Shown here: piece by piece, positions 55,570 through 64,000 of the stretch
Layout: each line of letters begins with the position of its first letter
Numbering within the stretch: the stretch's first letter is position 1
Source of the DNA: Dermanyssus gallinae
Lineage: Eukaryota > Arthropoda > Arachnida > Mesostigmata > Dermanyssidae
Length of the DNA: 64,000 nucleotides
NCBI GenBank assembly: GCA_003439945.1
Contig: QVRM01000484.1
Span: 1-64,000, forward strand
Direction: 5' to 3'
Notes under the pieces: model-generated
Database searches by the model: none
The model's input: only the letters and a program-made list of their open reading frames with translations
What the model was told of the DNA's origin: nothing
Position numbers and translations under genes: made by a program

Positions 55570-58500
55570 TATATAATACTTTTCAGGCTGAACTTCAGCC
55601 AAAATTTAACGTCGACCGGACTGCTTTTCGCAACGCTTCATAGACAGACCCCCGTAAATACAAATGTGCAACTGTGGGGCTCGAACCCGCGCACCTATGT
55701 GTATTCTTAGGTCGCGAGGTGCAGGCGGGATGCACCACGCCACCGGGCTCGACATATATATATATATATATATCACAAGTGACAACATTCGATTCACGAT
55801 GTGAAATATGTATATATACATATATATCACCTGGAAAAGCTTTTAAAATGGCTGTTGGAGTCATTCAGGATATATACATATAGTAGGTGGATAGCTACGC
55901 CTAGCCAGTTAGTGTACAATGTCAAAATACAAACCGAAAATGCTTACAAACCTATGAGCACGTGTGAGGCTGTATATTTACACAGCGTATGTACCGTAAG
56001 TAGGGTAAGTAGCGTGAACGAACAACATGCAACGCTGTGCCAAGAACGGAGGTGAATTCCTGTTTTAGGTACCACTTTCACAGCGCGCATTTTCACTGGA
56101 CTTCTGAGCACGCGATAAACGGCCAATATTATTCACTGGAAGCGCACATGGTGATGCACAACGAGAAGTACCCGGACGTCTACGAAGCTCTTCAGCATCC
56201 CGATGGGCTCGAGGTCGTCTCCACGATGTTCGCCGTAAGTTTCGGCTCGCACGCGACGATAGCCATAATGCGACCATACATACCAGCTCCGTAAACTAAG
56301 AGAGTTAACGTGCAGCAAAAACATAATGGCGCAATTAATTGAAATTCATAAATGTTAGGATACTTTCTAATGTTCTGAACAATTCAACAACCACTTACCT
56401 CTACATTCACCTAGAATATCGATTGGCGTCAACATCTGCCCTGATGTTGCAACGTTCCAAGCACACATACATTTTCTTTGCAACGATGGGCGCTCCTTCC
56501 CTCCGCCGGTCGAGATTAACCCGACCGGCACTCAGACCATTCAGCATCATGATAGGGACAAATTGTAAGACGTGAACGGAAAGACTCTTAGTTGCTTAGT
56601 TAACTAGCTATCTTATGACAATTTAAGATACTAGAGCTAGAAAAACTAGGCCAAACAATCATTTGATAAAAGACACTTTTTTTAAATCGAAGTTCGGTCT
56701 TTTTTGCAGTCGACAAGTTGGAGTTTTAGTTCGCGTAATTTAGCCGCGCCAAAAAGAGACGTATGAGCAAGCGCATTGCCGTGGTGAAGCAAACACTGTC
56801 GTGGTGCTATGATTCCTTCCTATTCCTTCAACTGTTACAAAAGTGTTGCGTAGTACTTCCCAGTTATCGTGTTCCCTGTAAAACGTTAGTTAAATAATAG
56901 AATACCATTTTCATCCCAGAAAGCGGTGTTTTCCAAGACTTTTCCGGTCGAGATGTGACTCTTCACTCTGGTGGGAGGACTTTAGCCGCACGTGGTCCAC
57001 TTTCTAATTTTTTTTCTTTCTTTTACGAGTTTCATTACGAGTCTGTAGACTTTTACCACAGCTCTTTTAGCTGTTTTCCCGTCCAGAAAGTGGTGCAACT
57101 TTGCCCATACTATATTTTTCAAACAAGGTAATCGTTTTGATAATGATACTGTACGCCGGTTTTTTAGTTCCGTAAAACGCCTTTTATTTGGTTTTAATCT
57201 TCCTTGCAGTTAAGCCTTAAAATATTCATATCATTGCACTGCACTCGTTCTGCTTTTTTTGTTACTGTAGGCTCTGGTATGTTACAGTTGCGCATCTTGC
57301 TACAAAAGCAATTCGAAATTAATTCACATGTTAACTATCTCGGTTACTTCCGAAGAATTTTTTCGGCATGAGCTTTGTAAATCTGTAGGTAGGCAATGCT
57401 ACGAAAATTTTAATGCATACAGTTATGTATGTATTATATATGTATATGCTTAACACGTGTGTACATCTTCGAATGCGCACGCACCTATATGAAAATACGT
57501 ACTAAAAATATATTTGATACCTCCAGCTCTCACCGTACGCCAATAATCCGCGTCTCAGCGTTCTAACAGATGCTGTAGCCCACGTGCTAGAACCTGAGTA
57601 TTCCATCAACGTGACCATGTCACTCGAACACATTCTGCCAGGCTACATCTCAGCGTACTTTCGGTACTCGGGCTCGCTTACAGTACCTACTTGTGACGAG
57701 GTAGGTGCATACCACGAAACAAAAATTATATATATGTATATATGCTTTTACCTTTCTTGTAAATAAACGCGTATTGTAACAATCTTGCTAGATATACACA
57801 ATATACTCGTATAGGATTCATTTATACATATTCGTTGGTATCACTGAAAGTATTGCCTGGTAGAAATGTTTAATTCTGTCCCTTTGACGATTAGATTTTC
57901 ATGCGATGGGTCTTTGCTTGTTGATACGGATCAGAATATTCGCTGCACCATAACGTCCCACCGTAAATACTATATTGCGAGGTATAAGAAGCAATCATTT
58001 TAACTTTAGAAGCACTAATTCTAACGATAGAGCCATTTGTAAACATTTGCGAGTAAACAGCGCGAGTGAAGGCCATGAGAAAGTGATGACGTGTGAATTG
58101 AATAATATGCATTATAGGCGTTAGTATTATGCATATAACAGATTAAGAAACACACTGAAAGTTACCAATGTAAATTTGGCTTCAAATCAAGCTACGTGAG
58201 TCTGTATTCTATAATGACGCTAAAGATTAGGTGTGACTCGATAGGAGAACCACGACTAAGTGGCATGACGGTGACACGCAACGGATAATAATAATAATAA
58301 AAAAAACCTGCAATGGCTGGACCGCAACTTCAGGTAGTCACGTGGACCATCTTCTACCCGCCAAACTATATCGGTCCGTACCAGCTGAGACTATTCCGCT
58401 ACCTCCACCGGCTAGGCCGCAACAACAAAGTAGACTCATGGAAAAAGCTCAACAATCGAAGGCCCCTACAGCAACTCAATGGCCGTGCCGTACAGGTAAT

Positions 58501-58643
58501 TTCAATGCATACATTTATTATTACATCACCTTTCGGTATTGTTACGCTCGTTTTGTTAATATTGAACATATATAAGGACATATATAAATTCAAGATTAAC
58601 GTCACCAACGCCAACTGGCTGGCGCTGGCCGACATGTCTCATG
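51081..58643 (+). CDS. Secreted alpha-carbonic anhydrase
   Basis: It interconverts CO2 and bicarbonate. Coding exons: 51081-51144 (signal peptide, core LACIVILLLLTT), 52999-53135, 55056-55207, 56069-56234, 57527-57700, 58334-58495 and probably 58595-58643. Junctions are GT-AG and phases agree. Exon 2 has YGRDWGYENE and the family motif KHQSPINID. Exon 4 has SAHFHW (zinc ligands His94 and His96, CA2 numbering), SEHAINGQYYSLEAHMV (Glu106 and the third zinc ligand His119) and QHPDGLEVV. Exon 5 has YSGSLTVPTCDE with Thr199. Exon 6 has VTWTIF and RRPLQQLNGRAV, the usual end of the domain. The position of proton-shuttle His64 is Ser (KNIGSTVLV). N-glycosylation sequons include NSS and NVT. Exon 7 adds INVTNANWLALADMS before a GTGAGT donor. 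The true 3' end was not found. Confidence 0.92.
53376..53411. repeat. (AT)n microsatellite in carbonic anhydrase intron 2
   Basis: An AT-dinucleotide array, about 18 units. Confidence 0.9.
53870..54440 (+). mobile_element. CR1/jockey-like LINE C-terminal remnant
   Basis: Inside carbonic anhydrase intron 2 the plus strand shows ATVTDKLPNDVSSLSIEGT, which fits the W-N-x-L-P-x-x-V-R-S-L-S-I-x-x-F-K ending of CR1/jockey ORF2. It is preceded by a plausible frame at 53874-54086. Frame breaks are present. Confidence 0.45.
54455..54535 (-). mobile_element. SINE-3-like 3' fragment
   Basis: GGGCCTGGAATACCCGTAAC, TCAATGCACCGAGGACC and AGATATCAAAGG follow the 3' part of the copy at 38495-38620 with lower identity. 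Confidence 0.35.
54786..54895 (-). mobile_element. Solo tRNA-like SINE head
   Basis: On the minus strand GGTGGCTTAGGCGGCTAACGC resembles an A box and AAGTTCGAGCCCCGG a B box about 50 bases later. The body does not match SINE-1, -2 or -3, so it may be a fourth family or a decayed tRNA pseudogene. Confidence 0.5.
55499..55576. repeat. Long (AT)n microsatellite
   Basis: Nearly 40 AT units with one CAT interruption, directly beside a SINE-1 copy. A second AT array lies on the other side of the SINE (55755-55773). Confidence 0.95.
55584..55753 (-). mobile_element. SINE-1 copy E
   Basis: Minus-strand head GTCGAGCCCGGTGGCGTGGT and GGGTTCGAGCCCCAC, body GTATTTACGGGGGTCTGTC and GAAGCGTTGCGAAAAGCAGT. 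It lies in carbonic anhydrase intron 3 and is embedded in (AT)n on both sides. Confidence 0.9.
56640..57250 (-). mobile_element. Mariner-type transposase relic
   Basis: In carbonic anhydrase intron 4 the minus strand reads LENTAFWDENGILLFNY, then CLLHHGNALAHTSLF and AKLRELKLQLVDC after frame changes. These fit mariner W-D-x-x-G-I and the H-D-N-A-x-A-H-T-S catalytic block, with the catalytic Asp replaced (H-G-N-A). It is dead and distinct from the 48 kb relic. Confidence 0.55.
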
Positions 58644-59699
58644 GTGAGTCCCGTGGCACAGTTTAAGGTGAAACCCGTGGACGGAGAAGCGAATGAGAAG
58701 GTGGTGCTACTCGAAGAGCTGTTTCATCAATGCAGTGTCTAACATTGCCGGCGTTCTGTAAAACGCTTTTGGTACTTATATCATCTTGTGATCATCTCCA
58801 AATCCATTTAGAATTATTGCAGTGAAAGCATTGGCGAAAGTTGAAAGCTGTTTGCAAGATCCTTGATGAACCGTGTCGTTCCGAAGCGACCTTCCGATTG
58901 AGCATCATTAAGGCTACTAAGCATAACGCTTCGCCTCAATGGCTTTACGGATCTGAACTACTTTATAATTTTTGCCTTTGACACGTCAATCTTTCAATCG
59001 TTGGGTTTGCTGTATATCTCCAGCATCTTCAAACACATTGACAATCAGCCTCGAATCCATGAGCACTATACTATAAACCACGAGGGCATCAGCAGGAGTG
59101 ATAATCAGTGATGCGACTTGGTAGATCACCGAGTAAGACTGAGAATAGGAGCGGACTGAAATGATCGCCCTGGGATAGTCGGTGGTTGGCAGCAAGGGCC
59201 GCTGTTCCTGAGTGCCGTCATCTAGGATGACAGAGTTTGTTTTCAAGATAGCAACCTATTTACTTAGTGGGCCCATGCCCGCAGCGGCTAGCTCATCCCT
59301 GAGGAACGCTGCTTAGGAGTCTACAGATACAGCGCACAAAGGCGGTACACTCTGGTTCACATTAGGAGCGAATGTCGGTAGAAGCTTCTGGAACGCCAAG
59401 TGAGACGTCTGGATTATGGCGTTCGAGACATCGTTCAAAATTGAAGGTGCAAATCGGTCGGATGGGAATAAAGCGGCACTATTAAAGCAAGCGCTCGACC
59501 TGAAGGATCTGAGCGTCCACAAGACGCTGCACCAACGTCGGCAGAAGCTGCGTCGGAATTTTTCGTCAATTCATTCCTAGCTCGCTTATAAAAAAAAGCC
59601 TTTACGCAAATGTTGATAACCACTAACCTGCTGCAGAGCTCTCCATAGCATTTATAATTCCTAAAAACATCATGTGGATGAAATATTTTGATACCTGAC
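58644..59699. other. Unassigned DNA after the last carbonic anhydrase exon
   Basis: Directly after the GTGAGT donor a second frame stays open to 58732 (QFKVKPVDGEANEKVVLLEE). The rest shows only short frames; 59415-59580 (AFETSFKIEGANRSDGNK) might be retroelement-derived, but I cannot name it. Confidence 0.35.
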
Positions 59700-60310
59700 A
59701 TCAGTTGATCTATGAGACGAACTTCAGCACGGTTTTACCAAAGAAAAGTCAACAGCAACTCAACCTGTTGAAATGGTCCAAGACGGGGTCATGTATATTA
59801 ATAACAAGAAATAATTTGATTGTACATATTTTAATTCCTCCAATGCGTTTGAGAGGGTCAGTCACAGTACGCTTTTGACCAAAATAGAAAACATTTATAG
59901 AATTATCTGACCAATATATTTCTGTATAAAAGTAAGTGACGGTCATACTAGATGCAGTTCTTGTTTTTTTTTGTTGTAATTCGGGCACATGCCTTGGACA
60001 AATTTTATTTTCTGATATTATTTTACAACTTAAAAATATGTTGCCTATTAGCATGGCTCACAAATTAAACGGTGACGACTTGAAATTGTATGGTCACTCT
60101 AGCTTCAAAGAGGGACGCGCCATATTACAGGGTGCTATCGACGAGGATCATAATAGTGTAAAAACAATAATATAACTATATATATGTCCCAAAATGCGCT
60201 GCAATTTGTTTATAAAAAACTATGCAAATGCTCACTTAACGGTGAAGCTATAGTCATTGTAAACTCAATTAGAGGTCTTGGCGTAATCATGACTCTAAAA
60301 TTATATTTAA
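59700..60310 (+). mobile_element. Degenerate jockey/CR1-like LINE reverse transcriptase
   Basis: Reading across frame changes gives GFTKEKSTATQ (family G-F-x-x-x-x-S-T-x-T-Q-L), YFNSSNAFERVSHSTLLTKI (family Y-x-D-F-S-K-A-F-D-x-V-x-H), LNGDDLKLYG in place of the YADD box, and SIRGLGVIM (family I-R-D-L-G-V). The first Asp of the YADD box is preserved in context but the neighbourhood is damaged. Confidence 0.65.
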
Positions 60311-60353
60311 TATACATATGACTAGTATTAGTCAATCTTAATCGAATTTTCTT

Positions 60354-60540
60354 TGAGCGATGCTTATCGATAATAGATGATAAAACCATATAACGCTGAG
60401 AGTCAGCAGCCTTGTTGCTACATGAACCGTTGGGAAAACCCTAGATATCTCAACATGTCCAGCCCTCGGTGCCATAAGGATATGTCTCACGGTCAGTTCC
60501 AAGCCCGCAGGGAATGGATAATAGTCTAGAGATTAAATAA
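60354..60540 (+). mobile_element. SINE-3 copy, head truncated
   Basis: TTTGAGCGATGCTTATCGAT, AGATGATAAAACCATATA, CTAGATATCTCAACATGTCC and GGATAATAGTCTAGAGATTA match the body and 3' end of 38495-38766. Confidence 0.75.
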
Positions 60541-61317
60541 CCTTCTTAAAAATGCTTTAATTCTAGCACTAGCCGATCTGCCACGCTCTCTTGCTACGCT
60601 AGGTTCAGATGCCTTATCAGAAAGAGATCAGAATTTTATTCTAATTTATTTTGTAGTTTAGTTGTACGTTAAAATTCACATATTGTTGCGAAGTATGGCG
60701 ACTATATCTAAGAAAGCATATGGACGCTTTTCAGAAGGTTCAATTCCAGGAGCAAGAACGCAATAACTCCTGCTGAAACTGCAAGGACAGAGCAATTCCA
60801 TAGTATATTCTCATGGCGCATGGCGCGAAGGCTTAGGACATACATTTGCGAGATTGAAGAAACTTACCGCGGTATATGCTGCGAACTTGTGTATATTCTA
60901 GACTATTGTAACTATGCTCCTCCTTTTGACTATTTAATGATGTTTTTTTCTTTTGACTTACTAAGGCTATGGCCGTTGTATTGCGGCCGTTGAATGTAGT
61001 CAGTTAGGATCGGTTTGACTCACGTCGTAATACGTAGACAATACATTTGGACTATTGTCATACTGCTCAGAGGATGGAACGCTTTTTTACAATATCGGTC
61101 TAAAAAATGCAATTTACTGGCTGACTGTCCGTTTTCAGATGTACACAACGAGCTATGTTCCGCTTTACGGGGGCTGATTTGGTCGCTGTCTTGTGGTTAA
61201 TTGTTGATCGTGTATTTTAAAAATAGTAAATAAATGTAAATACCTCATAATCATTTGTAAGCGAATATAGTTATTAGTAGTCATCGAAATATTAATCGTT
61301 GATGGAACTCATCAAGA
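60541..61317. other. Unassigned DNA
   Basis: No gene recognised. Confidence 0.5.
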
Positions 61318-62850
61318 GACATCATCATCATCATTTATTTATTGCAATATCATCGAGCTAACTGCGTAAGAGAAATAGCTCTATGACAGGTATCGAGATG
61401 GTAGATAGGGCACGGCTGGTTACATAAACGGCACACACAGCCGACATCAGGATCGTGGAAGCCTCTTCGATGGCAGAGTTTATGGTGAAACCCGTGAAGT
61501 GAATAGCGGGTCACGAGATGTCGGTTGGGTTGTAGTGGTCTCTGCCAGTTCTGTGTGATCATTGCTGGCGAATTAAAAAAGCTTCCGGGAACTGCTCGAA
61601 CTTTCTTTATAAAGTTTTCTCTAAACTGAATAAGAGCAGCGGTTTCTGAGAGACGGAATCTAGTTACTAGATCTTCTACAAGTGGTTGAGTAGAAGTCAT
61701 AAGGTAAACTAGACGGTTTTTCGCATTTCGTGGCAACCCAATAGCTAGCTTCAAAACGTAGGCTAACCTTATCTAGTTTTTCTAGCTGTGATAGGCTGAG
61801 GTGTGCATATGACCTGGATGCCGTAAACCGCCACCGAAGCAACTTTTAGGTCAAAAAGTGATTTGAGTGTGGTCAGGGATAATTGTTGGAGCTTTTCGAT
61901 TGTAGACATCGCGACTAGACTTTTATAGTTCGTTCGGCGATGTGTTGTCCAAAGGTTGTGCCCTTCATCGAAAAGTTAACCCCAAGGTAACAGAAGGTGT
62001 TAACGAACTCGACTGCACCAGTACTGAGTTTCAAGCGATCGGACCGAGCAAGCGGTCCCCCAGGTCTAAATTTGATAGCTTTTGTTTTTTCGGCGTTAAT
62101 CTTAAGGCCGTTGTTCTCGCAGTCCCCCTCCAGGGTGGGTATGCTTCGGTGCAACTCCAACTTGTCACGACTGTACATGACGATATCGTCAGCATATAGT
62201 ATGATGCCGACCGTATCGTGTTCTTTGTGAATTATTGGCGGCAGATCGCTGAGAAGGGTAGAAAAAAAGCAGTGGGCTAAGATTATCACCTTGAGCATAA
62301 CCTGTGGTCTGGATAACGGGCTCATGCTCACAGATCGAATCGTCAAGGATTATCGGGTTTGCTTGAAGAATGCTGGCGATTAGGGTTAGTGTCTTGGGGC
62401 CAACACCTGCATTGGCGAGCTTCTGGAGTACAACATTTCGCGGAGCAGTGTCAAAAGCGGCCTTCAGATCGACAAATAAGGCATATAGAAACCTTCCCCT
62501 TGACTTATGAAGTTCCAGGCTTCTTTTCACTTCGGATAATAACTTCGGGCATGCTGTTATGACCGACCTTCCTTGACGGAATCCATGCTGCTCTTGTGGT
62601 ATTATGTTACAGTGATGAAAGAATATAGAAAGGCGTTTTGTGAGCACCGATGCCAAAATCTTATAAATACAACTCTTCTTGGCAATGCCCCTCCAGGATC
62701 GAACATCAGTTGGATCACCCTTTCCTTTTGGGATGACCTTAAGATGCACTCCCTCCTAGGTCAACCTCAAAATATCATCAGGAGAAATGCACCTATCTTC
62801 AGCAGAGCGCTGCACGTGTTGTCGGTGCGGTGTTTCTTAACTTCTCGTTG
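61318..62850 (-). mobile_element. Non-LTR retrotransposon, second type, 5'-truncated
   Basis: Minus-strand order: VIPKGKGDPTDVRSWRGIA, QHGFRQGRSVITAC, FVDLKAAFDTAPRNVV, YAQGDNLSPLLF, then in a shifted frame GIILYADDIVMYS, NGLKINAEKTKAIKF and CYLGVNF. After more breaks come STIEKLQQLS, HLSLSQLEKLDKV and a terminal Cys/His cluster (CRLCNQPCPIYHLDTC). The 3' end is a GAT-type tandem tail (61319-61336). The frame break near 62270 lies in a run of seven T. The clade is unclear; the sequence is unlike the R1-like and CR1-like copies here. Confidence 0.75.
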
Positions 62851-63119
62851 AGTGAGTGCATGCGTCTTACTAGACTTTTTATAAGCCTCTACACTTCTTA
62901 ATGTTTTCATGGCTAGTAGTGTGAACGTAAAATGAATAATATCACATCCTAGGATAACATGCCAGTTAGGACTGGGGAAGTAGTTAAGCTGGAAAGTGCG
63001 CGGTATTTTCATTCTGCTTCATCTGCCTGCATCAAAATCGTTCAACAGCGTACACTCATATTATAAACGACAAAAAAACAACATTTTCTACTGAGCCTTG
63101 TTTATCTAAAATACCGTTC

Positions 63120-63640
63120 GATAATAAAAACCGAGCAACGACCATCCAATAACGTCCGCTTCTTCTTTAGTAGTTATAATTTCGCTAACGTGCTCGCTTG
63201 ATCTGTATCTCGGTTTTTAAACAGTCCGTCGTGTTCGTTCGTTTGATAGAATTCAGGTCGGGAGGAACATGCTGACCACTCTATTAAGCTAACACCAGCT
63301 TCTGCGAGATGTCTCTAAAAAAGTGCAGCGGTGTGCGGCCTAGCATTATCGTGCAATGTGGAGATCAAATGCCGTCGACGACGTGGGTTGCTAGAGTCGT
63401 ATCAACGTGCCGCTGGACAGTTAAACCCTTTCTCCATAAGAACAAAAAAAGTCAAAATTGGACAACGTGCTGCTACTCCCTTCGTCGCTGGTATACTTTT
63501 TATTGTGAAACTTTTTTTCCCGAAAGAAATTCTTTTCTGTTGCGATAAGACGCCCTGGTCTCCTCGCCCTAGTGAATATAATGGCTAGTCCGATCGTCGT
63601 GCTGGTCGATGAGCTCTGGCCAGTTATAGACGTGTAGAGA
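63120..63640 (-). mobile_element. Tc1-like transposase relic
   Basis: The minus strand around 63365-63240 reads LHDNARPHTAAL, then after a break LAEAGVSLIEWSACS and a remnant of the usual P-D-L-N-x-I-E-H stretch. These are the second catalytic Asp block (D-N-A-R-P-H-T) and following motif of Tc1/mariner DDE transposases. Frame changes and stops make it inactive. Confidence 0.6.
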
Positions 63641-64000
63641 GGGAGGCGCGGGGTCTAACATTCATGCTATGTTGTCTTCTTGGTTGTCCTTAGGCGCACT
63701 AACAACGAGTCCGGGAAAACCACTGCGGAGCTACTGTTGTAAAGGTGGTCAGCAGCATGTCTGAGATTGCGCAAGCATTGGTTCTAGTCTAGTTCAGTCG
63801 ACGAGCAACAAAACGCTGACCTTCGCCAAATTCAAGCAAGAGATGATGTGACTGGTTATCTCTGGCGAGGTATGCCAGTTCTCGGAACTCGTTGTTGGTG
63901 CTTACACTCTGAGCAGTGTCGCTGGTTGTCTAACAAGAAACATTTTACGCAATATTTTGCTATGTGTTTGATACTCAGACACTTACGAATAGAACGGAAG

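Noticed and set aside
1..64000. CRISPR arrays, bacterial operons or prokaryotic insertions
   Set aside because: No regularly spaced repeats, Shine-Dalgarno-led gene clusters or bacterial protein families were seen; all genes are spliced and animal-like.

Overview
This window is nuclear DNA of an animal with large introns and many repeats. The best guess is a chelicerate, and within that a tick or mesostigmatid mite. The evidence is spliced genes with GT-AG introns, AT-dinucleotide arrays every few kilobases, degenerate arthropod-type transposons (R1-like, CR1/jockey-like, mariner, Tc1), and a calreticulin whose globular and C-terminal parts look most like those of ticks. The taxon is an inference from memory of protein families; no search was run.

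Four host genes can be supported. (1) SF3B4 (SAP49, U2 snRNP SF3b subunit), minus strand, 14016 to 9598, seven exons. It is complete except for a probable one-base frame break in its proline-rich tail. (2) A BTB-BACK-kelch-like Cul3-adaptor type gene, plus strand, about 16913 to 19296, two recognised exons, with an unresolved N-terminal frame. It lies head to head with SF3B4 across about 2.9 kb of repeat-rich upstream DNA. (3) Calreticulin, plus strand, 33651 to 37567, two exons, ending in HDEL. (4) A secreted alpha-carbonic anhydrase, plus strand, 51081 to at least 58643, with all three zinc histidines. Two smaller open frames (minus strand, 2426-2148 and 20630-20385) are possible genes.

Layout: 1-9.2 kb holds a possible small acylated protein, a long palindrome, LINE 3' ends and an unclassified repeat. 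9.2-19.3 kb holds the SF3B4/BTB pair. 19.3-31 kb is almost entirely decayed transposons and unassigned DNA, including R1-like and CR1-like LINEs, two tRNA-headed SINEs and a second copy of the unclassified repeat. 31-38 kb is calreticulin with a GC-rich upstream region and a repeat-filled intron. 38-49 kb is SINEs, a nearly full-length but dead R1-like LINE and a mariner relic. 49-58.7 kb is carbonic anhydrase. 58.7-64 kb is two more LINEs of different type and orientation and a Tc1-like relic.

The host genes share no obvious pathway. SF3B4 is nuclear, calreticulin acts in the endoplasmic reticulum, carbonic anhydrase is exported, and the BTB protein is probably an E3-ligase adaptor. The most interesting unexplained material is three tRNA-headed SINE families with several copies each, a dispersed element with a conserved coding stretch and a shared terminus (TGTAACGATG), two long near-perfect palindromes, and several one-base frame breaks, two of them in homopolymers, that may be assembly errors.
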